A DNA stretch of 37,979 nucleotides from an uncultured Alphaproteobacteria bacterium. GTDB taxonomy: Bacteria; Pseudomonadota; Alphaproteobacteria; Rhodobacterales; Rhodobacteraceae. Where the stretch lies: positions 1 to 37,979 of the forward strand of contig CABZEW010000018.1 of the NCBI GenBank assembly GCA_902524845.1, given 5' to 3'. Made by a program: the position numbers and the translations under genes. This document shows positions 17,872 through 27,837 of this stretch, one piece after another (positions within the stretch are counted from its first letter, which is position 1; every line of letters begins with the position of its first letter). Below the pieces are notes generated by a model, which saw nothing but the letters and a program-made list of their open reading frames with translations, did no database searches and was not told where the DNA came from.

Positions 17872-18483
17872 ATGGAAAGTAAATTTGACCAAAAATTATT
17901 CGCCGGGAAGGATCCTCTAACAATTTTTCGTAGGTGGTTAGAAGAAGCTAGAAAAACAGAAATTAATGACCCTGACGCGATCGCGTTGGCCACTGTTGAT
18001 GAAGAAGGATTACCAAACGTGAGAATGGTGCTACTCAGAATTATTGAGGAAGACGGCTTTGTTTTCTTCACTAATTATGGCTCAAAAAAAGCAGAAGAAG
18101 CATTCCATAGTGATAAAGTAGCTTTCAACTTACATTGGAAGTCATTAAGGAGGCAGATTAGAGTCAGGGGTTATGTCGAGAAGGAGAATGGGATGATAGC
18201 AGACAAATATTTTTCTGACAGACAAATGGGCTCAAAAATTGCGGCTTGGGCTTCTAAACAAAGCCAGACATTGCTCAACAGAGAAAAACTCATTGAAAGA
18301 TGGCAAAGGTATCAAAATGAATTCAAAGAAAATGTAAGGAGGCCAGATTTTTGGGGAGGGATCAGAATTAAACCAATTCAAATTGAATTTTGGGCTGATG
18401 GACAATATAGGCTCCATGACAGGTTTGTTTGGGAAAGGCAAGTTGGTGAAAAGGTTTGGACTGTGCGCCGTCTTTTCCCTTAA
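17872..18483 (+). CDS. pdxH: Pyridoxamine/pyridoxine 5'-phosphate oxidase
   Basis: FMN enzyme making pyridoxal 5'-phosphate. Family signatures include DPDAIALATVDEEGLPNVRMV, the FMN-binding NYGSKKAEE and FNLHWKSLRRQIRVRG segments, the SDRQMGSKIAAWASKQS loop, and the C-terminal LHDRFVWER ... W.VRRLFP end. A TTG four codons upstream keeps the frame open, but the ATG at 17872 gives the expected length of 203. It is divergent from fabI, with about 100 bases between starts. Confidence 0.95.
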   Translation: MESKFDQKLFAGKDPLTIFRRWLEEARKTEINDPDAIALATVDEEGLPNVRMVLLRIIEEDGFVFFTNYGSKKAEEAFHSDKVAFNLHWKSLRRQIRVRGYVEKENGMIADKYFSDRQMGSKIAAWASKQSQTLLNREKLIERWQRYQNEFKENVRRPDFWGGIRIKPIQIEFWADGQYRLHDRFVWERQVGEKVWTVRRLFP

Positions 18484-18554
18484 TTCTTTTGCTGTTTTTT
18501 TTTTTTATTCTGGTATAGTAATTCTGACAGTGCTAGTAGGGTAGGAGTGGCTGC

Positions 18555-19055
18555 TTGAGTGTTAAATTCAAAGGAACCGTAAAGTGGTTTGACACTACAA
18601 AAGGATTTGGTTTTCTACTTGTTGATGATGACAAGGGCGATGTGCTACTACATGCTAACGTATTAAGAAACTTCGGCAGGGGTTCTGTTGTTGAGGGGTC
18701 AACTGTTGAGTTCGAAGTGCAGGATACGGATAAGGGCAGACAGGTTTCAATTATCCATAGTTTAGACGTTCCCAACGAGCTTATCGAAAGTTTCGAAGAC
18801 AGTGAAGAATTCGGAATTCCAGATGTCTCTGGAGTTGAAATGTTACCAGCGCGGGTGAAATGGTTCGATAAATCAAAAGGTTTCGGCTTCGCAAATGTTT
18901 ATCAATCGGATGAAGATATATTTCTTCATATGGAGATTCTAAGACATTTCGGTTTTTCCGATTTACAAGCAGGAGAAGCTATTGTCCTTCAAGTAGTAGA
19001 TGGGCCAAGGGGGAAAATGGCTGGAGCGGTCCATTCTTGGGATAATATTGCTTGA
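18555..19055 (+). CDS. Protein with two cold-shock domains
   Basis: A 166-residue nucleic-acid-binding protein made of two CspA-like domains, about residues 4-70 and 98-163, separated by an acidic linker. Each has the RNP1-type motif (KWFDTTKGFGFL and KWFDKSKGFGFANV) and a shortened RNP2 motif (VLLHANVL and IFLHMEIL). Two-domain cold-shock proteins of this kind are common in Alphaproteobacteria and bind single-stranded RNA or DNA. The start is TTG with GGAGTGG upstream; no in-frame ATG precedes the first domain. Confidence 0.88.
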   Translation: MSVKFKGTVKWFDTTKGFGFLLVDDDKGDVLLHANVLRNFGRGSVVEGSTVEFEVQDTDKGRQVSIIHSLDVPNELIESFEDSEEFGIPDVSGVEMLPARVKWFDKSKGFGFANVYQSDEDIFLHMEILRHFGFSDLQAGEAIVLQVVDGPRGKMAGAVHSWDNIA

Positions 19056-19079
19056 AAGATTGTTAATTTTAGTTCAAAA

Positions 19080-19110
19080 GTGACCGATGAATTTTAGCTT
19101 GGGTTATAAT
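19080..19110 (+). promoter_or_regulatory. Promoter of tRNA-Pro
   Basis: A perfect TATAAT (19105-19110) lies six bases before the first tRNA base, so transcription would begin at or beside the mature 5' end. A weaker GTGACC (19080-19085) is the -35 candidate at a slightly long spacing of 19. Confidence 0.5.
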
Positions 19111-19116
19111 GATTCG

Positions 19117-19193
19117 CGGGGCGTGGCGCAGCCTGGTAGCGCGACGGTTTTGGGTACCGTAGGTCGTGAGTTCGAATCTCGCCGCCCCGACCA
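19117..19193 (+). tRNA. tRNA-Pro (anticodon TGG)
   Basis: A 77-base tRNA with a seven-pair acceptor stem (CGGGGCG with CGCCCCG at 19183-19189), discriminator A, and an encoded CCA end (19191-19193). The anticodon loop TTTTGGGTA gives TGG, reading CCN proline codons. The D-arm (GGCGCAGCCTGGTAGCGC) and T-loop TTCGAAT are canonical. Confidence 0.97.
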
Positions 19194-19459
19194 CTTGAAC
19201 GCTTAAGAAAATATGAACGGTAGTGTAGCCAAATTTGGGTCCTTCTTTGGCCGATATTCGCTAAAAGAGCTGTCAACAAAATTTTTTTTTTTTTTTTTAA
19301 ATTTTTTATTGACCAAAGGGTGTTTTATCGCGCAAGTTGTATGTCAGGCGTAAAAAACAACAACATGTGGTATGTGCTAAGCAAGACAATTAATTTCTGG
19401 TGCAGCAGCATGACTGTTTATAAAATATAACCATTGTTTAAAATTTGGGAACGAGCATT
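19194..19459. other. Non-coding region upstream of nrdJ with a 17-base T run
   Basis: About 266 bases without a gene. It holds a run of 17 T (19282-19298) followed by a second shorter T run, and a weak GCCAAA/TTTGGC stem (19228-19233 with 19246-19251). The runs may terminate tRNA-Pro transcription. A TATAAAATATAA stretch at about 19417-19430 is a possible nrdJ -10 region. I see no recognisable cobalamin riboswitch or NrdR box, but neither was tested computationally. Confidence 0.4.
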
Positions 19460-22400
19460 ATGAAATTCGAACGAAAAAACACTATCGAAGAAATAGAAGT
19501 GTATGAGAACATGGGTTTCAAGAAAACGGACTCTGAGATTAGAAACCCTGATGGGTCAATCGTGTTTAGTGCAAAAAATATCGAGGTGCCAGAAGGATGG
19601 AGCCAAGTTGCTGCTGATGTCTTAGCGCAAAAATATTTTCGAAAGGCTGGAGTTCCTAAAGCACTCAAGAAAGTCCATGAAGAAGGAATTCCCGTGTTTT
19701 TGCAACGAAGCATCGAAGATAAACAGGCGTTGGAAAAGTTTAGTCCTGACCAAAGGTATGTTAGTGAAACAACCGCGACACAAGTTTTTGATAGATTAGC
19801 TGGTGCGTGGGCATATTGGGGTTGGAAAGGGAACTACTTTGACAGTCAACAAGATGCCAAAATCTATTATGATGAGATGAGATTCATTCTAGCTAACCAA
19901 ATGGGAGCACCTAACTCACCCCAGTGGTTCAACACTGGGCTACATTGGGCCTATGGGATAGACGGTCCCAGTCAGGGGCACTTTTATGTTGATCATAAAA
20001 CACACAAATTAACAGCTTCTAAAACAGCATACGAGCACCCACAGCCTCACGCTTGTTTCATTCAATCAGTTCAAGACGATTTAGTAAACGATGGCGGCAT
20101 AATGGACTTGTGGAAAAGAGAAGCTCGGCTGTTTAAGTATGGCTCAGGGACAGGAACAAACTTTTCATCGTTAAGGGGAAGTGCTGAGGGTCTGACAGGC
20201 GGAGGAAGGTCTTCAGGGTTAATGTCTTTCTTAAAAATAGGTGACCGGTCAGCCGGTGCAATCAAATCTGGAGGAACAACAAGGCGCGCTGCAAAGATGG
20301 TAATATGCGATGTAGATCACCCCGACATCGAGGAATTCATAAACTGGAAAGTCATAGAGGAACAAAAAGTAGCTGCTCTGGTTGCTGGCTCAAAGTTACA
20401 TGAAAAAATGCTTAACAAGATTTTTGAAGCTGTTGACTACGAAAAGGTTGAAAGAAAGGATAAAACAGACCCAAAGGTAAATAGACAACTAAATAAGGCT
20501 ATCAAAGAAGCACGTCAAAGCATGATACCCGATACTTACATAAATAGAATATTGGAGTATGCAAGGCAGGGCTACAAGGAGATAACTTTTCCGACCTACG
20601 ACACCGATTGGGACTCCGAGGCATATTTGACAGTATCAGGCCAAAACTCTAATAACTCGGTAAGGGTCACAGATAGGTTTCTCACAGCCGTTAAGGAAAA
20701 TAAAGACTGGGAACTATTGAAAAGAACAGATGGCAAAGCACTGAAAAAGGTCAAAGCACGAGAATTGTGGGATCAGATATCACATGCAGCATGGTCTTGT
20801 GCTGACCCGGGTATTCAATATCACGATACCATCAACGCATGGCACACCTGTCCAGATGATGGAGATATAAGAGCTTCCAATCCTTGTTCTGAATATATGT
20901 TTCTCGATGACACAGCCTGTAATTTGGCATCTATAAATCTTCTTAAGTATTTGAAAAACGGAAAATTTGACTACGAGAGCTTCACTCACTCTATAGAACT
21001 CTGGACTCTGAGTTTAGAAATTTCAGTTATGATGGCACAATTTCCTAGTAAAGAGATAGCCGAAGGTTCTTTTGATTACAGGACCCTTGGATTGGGATAT
21101 GCGAACCTTGGTGGTTTGTTAATGAACATGGGGTTATCCTATGATAGCAAAGAGGGTAGAGCTATATGTGGTGTAATAACAGCGATAATGACTGGAACTT
21201 CATATAAGGCGTCTGCTGTATTGGCTGGAGAGGTGGGATCATTTAAAAGATATACGAAAAACAAGAGACACATGTTGAGAGTCATAAAGAACCATAAGAA
21301 CGCCGCATTTGGTAAGGAAACTGGTTACGATAAAGTGAATGTAGCGCCGGTGCCACTTGATACCAAGAGCTGTCCCGATCAGAGTCTTGTTACAATTGCA
21401 CAAGAAGCTTGGACGCAAGCATTATCTCTTGGAGAAAAGAACGGATTTCGAAATGCTCAAGTTTCGGTCATAGCGCCGACAGGAACAATTGGATTGATTA
21501 TGGATTGTGATACAACGGGCATTGAACCCGATTTTGCGCTGGTAAAATTCAAGAAGCTCGCTGGAGGAGGTTATTTTAAAATAATAAATCAATCAGTCCC
21601 AAAAGCGCTTAAAGTGCTTGGCTATGACCAGAAAAAAACAGACTCGATAATAAACTATGCCGTGGGTAACGGCTCTTTGCAAAACTGTCCTAAAATAAAT
21701 CCAACGTCTCTATTAGGAAATGGCTTCTCATCTAAAGAAATTGAAAAGGTTGAGAAGGCGCTGCCAACGGCTTTTGACATTAAGTTTGTTTTCAACCAAT
21801 GGACATTAGGACTGGAATTCTGCAGAGATACACTTGGGGTTCCTGTGGAGAAACTCAATGACCCAAGCTTTAGCTTATTAGCTCACCTAGGCTTTAGTAG
21901 CGAAGATATATCAAAAGCAAATGACTATGTTTGTGGAACAATGACTTTGGAAGGCGCTCCATTTCTTGAAGAAGCACACTTACCAGTTTTTGACTGCGCC
22001 AATCCGTGTGGGAAAAAAGGAAAACGATACCTTTCAGTTGAAAGTCATATTTTTATGATGGCTGCAGCTCAATCATTTATTTCCGGTGCTATCTCAAAAA
22101 CAATCAACATGCCTGGAAACTCATCAATTAAGGATTGTAAGGATGCCTACGAGTTAAGCTGGTCGTTAGGGGTCAAAGCTAATGCGCTGTACAGAGATGG
22201 GTCGAAGCTTTCTCAACCATTGTCTGCTGCATTAATTGAGGACGAAGCAGATGAACAGGAAAAAAATATTAGTGATGAAACAAATGTTCAAAGAGCTTTG
22301 GAGCAGATCGTATATAAAGAGATAGTAAAGGGCCGCTCAAAGCTTCCCGAAAGACGCAAAGGTTATACACAAAAGGCTGTTGTCGGAGGCCATAAAGTGT

Positions 22401-23053
22401 ATCTCCGTACCGGAGAATATGGAGATGGGAAGCTTGGAGAGATTTTCATAGATATGCATAAGGAAGGAGCAGCTTTTAGAGCGATGATGAATAACTTCGC
22501 TATTGCTGTCTCTGTAGGATTACAGTACGGCGTTCCTCTCGATGAATTTGTAGAGGCTTTTACGTTTACAAGATTTGAACCAGCAGGACTTGTGCAAGGT
22601 AATGACACGATAAGGAACGCTACTTCAATTTTGGATTACATATTTAGAGAATTAGCTATATCCTATTTAGACAGAACAGACCTAGCTCATTCCATTCCTG
22701 AAGATAATCTCGATACACTGGGCGAAAAGGTAGACTCTAATAAAACCTCAAAAGAGGCTGGTCTTGGAAAAGCAGAGGAATCTCTTGAGATGATTAAAGA
22801 GCTTTCCAGCTCAGGTTATTTAAGGAAAAGATTCCCCAATGTCGGTGGCGAATATCAAGAAGAAGTAGTATCCGCAAGTAGCAAAACAGATATCAATTCA
22901 AAACAATCTTTGCAAATTTCTGATCAAATAACGAAAGCAAAAATGCAAGGCTTTGAAGGTGATCCGTGTAATGAATGTGGCAATTTCACATTGGTTAGAA
23001 ATGGGACTTGTTTAAAGTGCAATACTTGTGGGGGTACCTCGGGGTGCAGCTGA
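19460..23053 (+). CDS. nrdJ: Class II (B12-dependent) ribonucleotide reductase
   Basis: Reduces ribonucleotides to deoxyribonucleotides using adenosylcobalamin to generate the thiyl radical; works with or without oxygen. The protein of about 1197 residues has the catalytic-core motifs [34 protein letters not shown] and the [23 protein letters not shown] finger-loop region, then a C-terminal domain ending in two CXXC pairs (CNECG and CLKCNTCGG), the redox-active tail. The frame opens at a TTG at 19445, but the ATG at 19460 matches family starts. It implies the cell makes or imports cobalamin. It ends six bases from ilvH. Confidence 0.96.
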   Translation: MKFERKNTIEEIEVYENMGFKKTDSEIRNPDGSIVFSAKNIEVPEGWSQVAADVLAQKYFRKAGVPKALKKVHEEGIPVFLQRSIEDKQALEKFSPDQRYVSETTATQVFDRLAGAWAYWGWKGNYFDSQQDAKIYYDEMRFILANQMGAPNSPQWFNTGLHWAYGIDGPSQGHFYVDHKTHKLTASKTAYEHPQPHACFIQSVQDDLVNDGGIMDLWKREARLFKYGSGTGTNFSSLRGSAEGLTGGGRSSGLMSFLKIGDRSAGAIKSGGTTRRAAKMVICDVDHPDIEEFINWKVIEEQKVAALVAGSKLHEKMLNKIFEAVDYEKVERKDKTDPKVNRQLNKAIKEARQSMIPDTYINRILEYARQGYKEITFPTYDTDWDSEAYLTVSGQNSNNSVRVTDRFLTAVKENKDWELLKRTDGKALKKVKARELWDQISHAAWSCADPGIQYHDTINAWHTCPDDGDIRASNPCSEYMFLDDTACNLASINLLKYLKNGKFDYESFTHSIELWTLSLEISVMMAQFPSKEIAEGSFDYRTLGLGYANLGGLLMNMGLSYDSKEGRAICGVITAIMTGTSYKASAVLAGEVGSFKRYTKNKRHMLRVIKNHKNAAFGKETGYDKVNVAPVPLDTKSCPDQSLVTIAQEAWTQALSLGEKNGFRNAQVSVIAPTGTIGLIMDCDTTGIEPDFALVKFKKLAGGGYFKIINQSVPKALKVLGYDQKKTDSIINYAVGNGSLQNCPKINPTSLLGNGFSSKEIEKVEKALPTAFDIKFVFNQWTLGLEFCRDTLGVPVEKLNDPSFSLLAHLGFSSEDISKANDYVCGTMTLEGAPFLEEAHLPVFDCANPCGKKGKRYLSVESHIFMMAAAQSFISGAISKTINMPGNSSIKDCKDAYELSWSLGVKANALYRDGSKLSQPLSAALIEDEADEQEKNISDETNVQRALEQIVYKEIVKGRSKLPERRKGYTQKAVVGGHKVYLRTGEYGDGKLGEIFIDMHKEGAAFRAMMNNFAIAVSVGLQYGVPLDEFVEAFTFTRFEPAGLVQGNDTIRNATSILDYIFRELAISYLDRTDLAHSIPEDNLDTLGEKVDSNKTSKEAGLGKAEESLEMIKELSSSGYLRKRFPNVGGEYQEEVVSASSKTDINSKQSLQISDQITKAKMQGFEGDPCNECGNFTLVRNGTCLKCNTCGGTSGCS

Positions 23054-23059
23054 AAAGCG

Positions 23060-23626
23060 TTAGCTGGAATTATCCCCTCTAAGTAGTGCGACTATTCCAG
23101 TTCTGGCTATTTCTTTGAGACCTAGAGGACCCATCAACTCAGCAAATGCATTTATCTTGTCAGACGTGCCCGTAAGCTCGAATGTGAAGCTCTTTAGAGT
23201 GCTGTCTACTACTTTTGCTCTGAATACATCTGCGAGTCTCAAAGACTCTACTCTTTGATTACCATTTCCTACAACTTTAAATATTGCAAGCTCTCTCTGA
23301 ACAGCTTTACCTTTAAGGGTGAGATCTATCACTTCGTGGACTGGAACCATTCTATTTAGCTGTGCCTTAATTTGGTTCACAACTTTTGGAGTTCCTGTTG
23401 TCACTATTGTAATTCTGGACCTATGGCCATTGGGATCCACCTCTGCCACGGTTAAGCTGTCAATGTTATAACCTCTGCCAGAAAACAAGCCGATGACCCT
23501 TGCCAGCACACCCGATTCATTGTCTACAATAATCGAAAGAGTATGAGCAGCTTCATAGTCTAAATTCGGATCCCTAAGATTGTAAGCACTTTGCTTGTTA
23601 ACCCCTTTTTTCAATTTTAAAGACAT
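23060..23626 (-). CDS. ilvH: Acetolactate synthase small (regulatory) subunit
   Basis: Regulatory subunit that activates IlvB and gives valine feedback inhibition in branched-chain amino acid synthesis. The 188-residue protein has an N-terminal ACT domain (TLSIIVDNESGVLARVIGLF, RGYNIDSLTV, about residues 29-60) and the C-terminal small-subunit domain ending in ELMGPLGLKEIARTGIVAL. It lies 24 bases downstream of ilvB on the same strand. A 28-residue N-terminal tail before the ACT domain is longer than in E. coli IlvH. Confidence 0.94.
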   Translation of the reverse strand: MSLKLKKGVNKQSAYNLRDPNLDYEAAHTLSIIVDNESGVLARVIGLFSGRGYNIDSLTVAEVDPNGHRSRITIVTTGTPKVVNQIKAQLNRMVPVHEVIDLTLKGKAVQRELAIFKVVGNGNQRVESLRLADVFRAKVVDSTLKSFTFELTGTSDKINAFAELMGPLGLKEIARTGIVALLRGDNSS

Positions 23627-23650
23627 CTTTCTAAAATCTTTCTTTTTTCA

Positions 23651-25411
23651 TTACACCAAAACAGCACCGTCGTCTGATATGGTATTTTCATCGGTTTGTT
23701 CTCCGAGAATCATTTCGTTATGGGCTTTACCTGATGGAATCATTGGAAAGCAATTTTCATGTTTCTCAACTAAGCAATCAAATATTACTGGGCCAGGATA
23801 CTCAACCATTTCCCTTATACTATCGTCAAGCTTATCAGGTGACACACACCTAATCCCTTTTATTCCATATGCCTCGGCTAATTTAACGAAATCAGGCAAA
23901 GCATCAGACCAGCTATGAGAGTAACGTTCTCCATGTAACAGCTCTTGCCACTGTCTTACCATACCTAGTCTTTCGTTATTCAGGATAAACTGTTTAACAG
24001 GTAATCTGTATTGAACAGCAGTCCCTAATTCTTGCATATTCATTAGCCAGCTGGCCTCACCCGCAACATTAATTACTAGAGACTTTGGATGCGCAATTTG
24101 AATTCCAATTGACGCTGGAAATCCATATCCCATAGTTCCCAATCCTCCTGAGGTCATCCACCTATTTGGCTCTTCAAATCCCATAAATTGTGCTGCCCAC
24201 ATTTGATGTTGGCCAACCTCCGTCGACACAAATCGATTGTATGATTTAGTAAGCTCCTCTAATCTTTCAACAGCATATTGAGGCTTAATCACGTTGGAAG
24301 AGTTCTCGTAACTAAGCGACTTAACTCCTTTCCAATCATTTATGGATTTCCACCAAGTACTTAATTTTTTCTGATTTACTTTCGAACCTCTTTCCTTCCA
24401 TCTTTTAGTAAGAGAATTTAATATATTTGAAACATCTCCAATTAAAGGGGCTTCTACAGTTATGTTTTTATTTACAGAAGATGGATCGATATCTATGTGA
24501 ACCTTATATGAGTCGGGGCTGAAAGCATCAATTCTTCCTGTTATTCGATCATCAAAACGAGCGCCAACACAAAGCATAAAGTCGCATCCATGCATAGACA
24601 TATTCGCTTCATATGTGCCATGCATTCCCAACATGCCTAACCAGTTTTTTCCTGATGCAGGATAGCTACCCAATCCCATAAGTGTAGAAGTTATAGGAAA
24701 GTCAGTTCCAGCAACCAAATTCCTAAGTGAATGAACGGCTGATTGTCCAGAATTTATCACTCCACCTCCACTGTAAATTATTGGTCTCTCTGCATGTTCT
24801 AATCTATCTATTACTTCATCTAACATTTTTAGGTCAATGGGAGGTTCATTTTTTAAAAACCCAGTATCAATAGCATTTTTCTTTGTGTAATGACCGGACG
24901 CAAATTGAACATCTTTTGGAACGTCTACCAAAACGGGTCCAGGCCTGCCGCTCCCCGCAACTTCAAAGGCTTTATGTATAGTTTCAGCTAATTTGTTAGT
25001 ATCTTTAACTAGCCAATTATGTTTTGTGCAGGGTCTAGTTATGCCTACAGTATCTGCTTCTTGAAACGCGTCGTTACCTATCATAAATGTCGGTACCTGA
25101 CCGCTAATCACTACTATAGGAACACTATCCATAAGAGCATCTGTAAGTCCTGTTACTGAATTTGTTGCGCCAGGACCAGAAGTTACAAAAACCACACCGA
25201 TTTTACCGGTCGATCTAGCGTAGCCTTCAGCGGCATGAGTAGCTGCTTGCTCATGCCTAACTAAAATATGTTTTATTTTTTTTTGCTGGAATAGTTCATC
25301 ATAAATTGGGAGAATCGCCCCGCCTGGATACCCAAATACAGTATCAACACCCTGATCAATCAAAGCTTTTATCACTATCTCCGCGCCGGTAATTTTATTA
25401 GAATGTGTCAT
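23651..25411 (-). CDS. ilvB: Acetolactate synthase large (catalytic) subunit
   Basis: Thiamine-diphosphate enzyme that condenses pyruvate into acetolactate (or with 2-oxobutyrate), first common step for valine, leucine and isoleucine. The 586-residue protein begins with TGAEIVIKALIDQGVDTVFGYPGGA, has the catalytic glutamate in VRHEQAATHAAEGYAR, the FAD-binding central domain with GARFDDRITG, and the ThDP motif from VAGEASWLMNMQELGTA. One small oddity is GEASW where GDGSF or GDASF is more usual in the GDX ThDP-binding motif, so the metal-ligand aspartate appears as glutamate. Co-transcribed with ilvH. Confidence 0.95.
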   Translation of the reverse strand: MTHSNKITGAEIVIKALIDQGVDTVFGYPGGAILPIYDELFQQKKIKHILVRHEQAATHAAEGYARSTGKIGVVFVTSGPGATNSVTGLTDALMDSVPIVVISGQVPTFMIGNDAFQEADTVGITRPCTKHNWLVKDTNKLAETIHKAFEVAGSGRPGPVLVDVPKDVQFASGHYTKKNAIDTGFLKNEPPIDLKMLDEVIDRLEHAERPIIYSGGGVINSGQSAVHSLRNLVAGTDFPITSTLMGLGSYPASGKNWLGMLGMHGTYEANMSMHGCDFMLCVGARFDDRITGRIDAFSPDSYKVHIDIDPSSVNKNITVEAPLIGDVSNILNSLTKRWKERGSKVNQKKLSTWWKSINDWKGVKSLSYENSSNVIKPQYAVERLEELTKSYNRFVSTEVGQHQMWAAQFMGFEEPNRWMTSGGLGTMGYGFPASIGIQIAHPKSLVINVAGEASWLMNMQELGTAVQYRLPVKQFILNNERLGMVRQWQELLHGERYSHSWSDALPDFVKLAEAYGIKGIRCVSPDKLDDSIREMVEYPGPVIFDCLVEKHENCFPMIPSGKAHNEMILGEQTDENTISDDGAVLV

Positions 25412-25692
25412 GGATCTTTCTCTTTAAATAAAAAAACAAGTGTTTAATTAAAATATTAAGGCAATCTTGCTTATTTATAAAGACTTTATTTAATTTCGGT
25501 TCTGTGGAAGTTAGTGAGTTGTAGGTGAAGTGACTTTAATAAAAGCTTAACAATTTTAGTATCGTAAACTAAGCAAAGATGATTTCCTCGTATAATTTTA
25601 TTTAAGTACTTGAAGTTAACACTTATTTAATATATTAGTGGGTACTATTTGCATCGTTTCAACAGTGCAAAATCAATAAATTTGGAGGAAAT
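25412..25692. other. Divergent control region between ilvB and dctP
   Basis: About 280 AT-rich bases without a gene. On the plus strand a perfect TATAAT (25591-25596) is a candidate -10 for the TRAP operon, though no good -35 lies 16-18 bases before it, and GGAGGAA just before the dctP ATG is an optimal ribosome site. On the minus strand a T run sits just before ilvB, without a convincing attenuator hairpin. Confidence 0.35.
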
Positions 25693-26790
25693 ATGAAACG
25701 TCGTGATTTTATTACTAAGGCAGGTCTCGGTACTGCCGCTGTGGCTGGGGCAACCCTTGCAGCACCCGCCATCGCACAAGAAAGGAAAGTCCTTACCTGT
25801 GTATCTAGTTGGGGGAGAGATTTCCCAGGTCTTGGAACGTCGGCTCAACGTTTGATGGAACGAATTACACAGCTATCCGAGGGACGAATAACAATGGAGT
25901 ACTTTGCCGCCGGAGAAAAGGTTGGTGCGTTGGATGTCTTTGATGAGGTTGCTTCTGGAAACTCTTCATGCTACATATCCGCAGATTATTATTATACCGG
26001 AAAACACCCCGGTTTGGCTTATTGGACTTCCGTTCCATTTGGCATGACTGCACCTGAATGGTGTGCGTGGGTTAAATTTGGTGGTGGTCAAGCACTCTGG
26101 GATGAAGTTTCTGGTGAGTTTGGACTTAAAGCGGTGACATGTGGATCCACTGGAACTCAGGCCGGTGGTTGGTTCAACAAAGAAATCAACAGCGCTGACG
26201 ATCTAAAGGGTCTAAAGATGCGTATTCCGGGTCTTGGAGGGCAAGTTATCTCAAAGCTCGGAGGTACTACTGTTACTCTTCCAGGAGGCCAAATTTACGA
26301 AAACCTCGTATCGGGCGCTATAGACGCAACAGAATGGGTTGGTCCTTATAACGATTACTTCCAAAAGTTCTATGAAGCAGCTAAATTCTATTACACGGGT
26401 GGTATGCACGAACCTGGTGGTGGACTTTCATTTGGATTTAATGCGAGCCTTTGGGGCAGCTTTTCAGAATGGGAAAAAGGCCTGATCACTTCCTGTGCAT
26501 ATGAGGAGCAAGCTAACCAGTATGAAGAAGCACTTGCAAGAAATGGTGAATACTTGGGTAAACTGATAAACGAGCATGGTGTCGAAGTTAAATCATTTCC
26601 TGATGAAGTTTGGGATTCATTCGGAACGGCATCAGCGGAAGTTTATGAGGAAGTGAGAGATCACAGTGCGCTCGCTAAAAAGATCGATGACGCTTTTCAA
26701 AAAGCTCTGAGAGAAATTGGAGGAACAATGGCTCAATTCGAGGGAACCTTCGTAAATCAACGAAATAGAGTTCTTGGGATCGAGGCTTAA
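25693..26790 (+). CDS. TRAP transporter substrate-binding protein (DctP family, TakP-like)
   Basis: Periplasmic binding protein that captures an organic anion and delivers it to the membrane subunits encoded next. The 365-residue precursor has a Tat-type signal (RRDFITKAGLG, cleavage likely after AAPAIA) and the DctP fold, with KGLKMRIPGLGGQVISKLG and the GAIDATEWVGPYND segment that holds the conserved substrate-carboxylate and tryptophan contacts. Overall it resembles the TakP group that binds 2-oxo acids such as pyruvate, but the ligand is inferred only from recalled similarity. Strong GGAGGAA start signal. Confidence 0.9.
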   Translation: MKRRDFITKAGLGTAAVAGATLAAPAIAQERKVLTCVSSWGRDFPGLGTSAQRLMERITQLSEGRITMEYFAAGEKVGALDVFDEVASGNSSCYISADYYYTGKHPGLAYWTSVPFGMTAPEWCAWVKFGGGQALWDEVSGEFGLKAVTCGSTGTQAGGWFNKEINSADDLKGLKMRIPGLGGQVISKLGGTTVTLPGGQIYENLVSGAIDATEWVGPYNDYFQKFYEAAKFYYTGGMHEPGGGLSFGFNASLWGSFSEWEKGLITSCAYEEQANQYEEALARNGEYLGKLINEHGVEVKSFPDEVWDSFGTASAEVYEEVRDHSALAKKIDDAFQKALREIGGTMAQFEGTFVNQRNRVLGIEA

Positions 26791-26800
26791 ACCAATTAAT

Positions 26801-26831
26801 TGAAGGCGAGTAAGTCTTTTGCTCGCCTTCA
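26801..26831 (+). terminator. Hairpin between dctP and dctQ (partial terminator or mRNA stabiliser)
   Basis: A perfect 10-bp stem (TGAAGGCGAG at 26801-26810 with 26822-26831) and an 11-base loop, followed by TTTT. It lies 10 bases after the dctP stop and 13 before the dctQ start. In binding-protein transporters such hairpins usually let only part of transcription continue, or protect the upstream mRNA, so that the binding protein is made in excess. Confidence 0.65.
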
Positions 26832-26844
26832 TTTTAGGATTTAA

Positions 26845-27831
26845 ATGAACGGTATAGTAGGTCCAGATCAACCTTTGATTAGTTCTTGGCAGCGGTACAT
26901 AGGTTGGCTTTTAATTGCGCTGTTGTTTGGCTATATAACAAATAATTTTCTCGAGATTTATCTAGGTTTGAACAACCCAAAAGACTTTAGAAATATTTCC
27001 ACTGCCTCTGGCTTAATCGGTACCATTATATATTTACTGTACATAGCCCTAGCTCTATGGAAAGTAAAAAAGTCTCGAAATGGTTCGTATAGAGAAGAAT
27101 CACAAGAACTTCACAGTTACAACGTATTTTTTTTGAGGGGCTGTTTTTTTGCGGTACTTTTTGTCGGATGTGTCGATTTCATACTTGCTCTTGTGCGATC
27201 ATTAGGAATACTCGAGTATATTGTCGGAGAAACTACGTCGAGAGCGTTAGGCTTGGGTAACATAGTTGGACCTTACGTACATGTTCCTTTGATTATTCTA
27301 GGGTTTGTTTTTGCTAGGTTTACTAAGACTTTGGGGTGGACTTGGCTAGCGCTTTTGATAGTATTTGCCGAACTTATAATTGTCTTATCAAGATATTTAT
27401 TTTCTTACGAACAATCCTTTATGGCCGATTTAGTTAGGTACTGGTATGCGGCTTTATTTTTATTTGCATCGGCTTACACTCTTTATGATGAAGGTCACGT
27501 GAGGGTCGACGTGATATACCAAGCTTTAAGTAATAGAACGAAAGCATTCGTGAACGCTTGGGGGTCGTTTATATTAGGTATCCTGACTATGAGCGTTGTT
27601 ATAATCATTGGTTTTAACGGTAAAACGTCAATAATTAACTCTCCTTTACTTGTCTTCGAAATTACCAATCAGGGAATCAATGGCCTGTTTGTGAAATATC
27701 AGATGGCATTCTTTTTGGGAATTTTTGCTGCCACTATGTTAGTGCAGTTTATAGTTCAATTTTTCGACAGTGTAGCTGATATTTATGAAGAACCCGGCAA
27801 ACGAGATACTTCGATAAAGATAGGGCACTAG
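26845..27831 (+). CDS. TRAP transporter small membrane subunit (DctQ-like, extended)
   Basis: Small permease partner of DctM. At 328 residues it is roughly twice the common DctQ length. Several membrane segments can be seen: about residues 12-32, 50-70, 92-115, 137-155, 165-185, 192-210, 230-255 and 285-305. The C-terminal half (RYWYAALFLFASAYTLYDEGHVRVDVIY) carries the DctQ signature, so the extra membrane segments lie at the N terminus. The DctM start follows after six bases. Confidence 0.82.
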   Translation: MNGIVGPDQPLISSWQRYIGWLLIALLFGYITNNFLEIYLGLNNPKDFRNISTASGLIGTIIYLLYIALALWKVKKSRNGSYREESQELHSYNVFFLRGCFFAVLFVGCVDFILALVRSLGILEYIVGETTSRALGLGNIVGPYVHVPLIILGFVFARFTKTLGWTWLALLIVFAELIIVLSRYLFSYEQSFMADLVRYWYAALFLFASAYTLYDEGHVRVDVIYQALSNRTKAFVNAWGSFILGILTMSVVIIIGFNGKTSIINSPLLVFEITNQGINGLFVKYQMAFFLGIFAATMLVQFIVQFFDSVADIYEEPGKRDTSIKIGH

Positions 27832-27837
27832 AGACAA

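Noticed and set aside
17771-17923. N-terminal extension of FabI by 51 codons
   Set aside because: The extra residues resemble no FabI, contain no signal motif, and overlap the start of divergent pdxH; the ATG at 17770 fits the family.
19094-19279. A 61-codon open frame on the minus strand across tRNA-Pro
   Set aside because: Its [18 protein letters not shown] stretch is the well-known spurious translation of the antisense of a proline tRNA gene; the sequence is fully explained by the tRNA.
25412-25692. Leader-peptide attenuator for ilvBH
   Set aside because: A 12-codon minus-strand frame with a few Ile, Leu and Val codons and a weak 7-bp stem before a T run can be drawn, but there is no run of regulatory codons and no competing hairpins.
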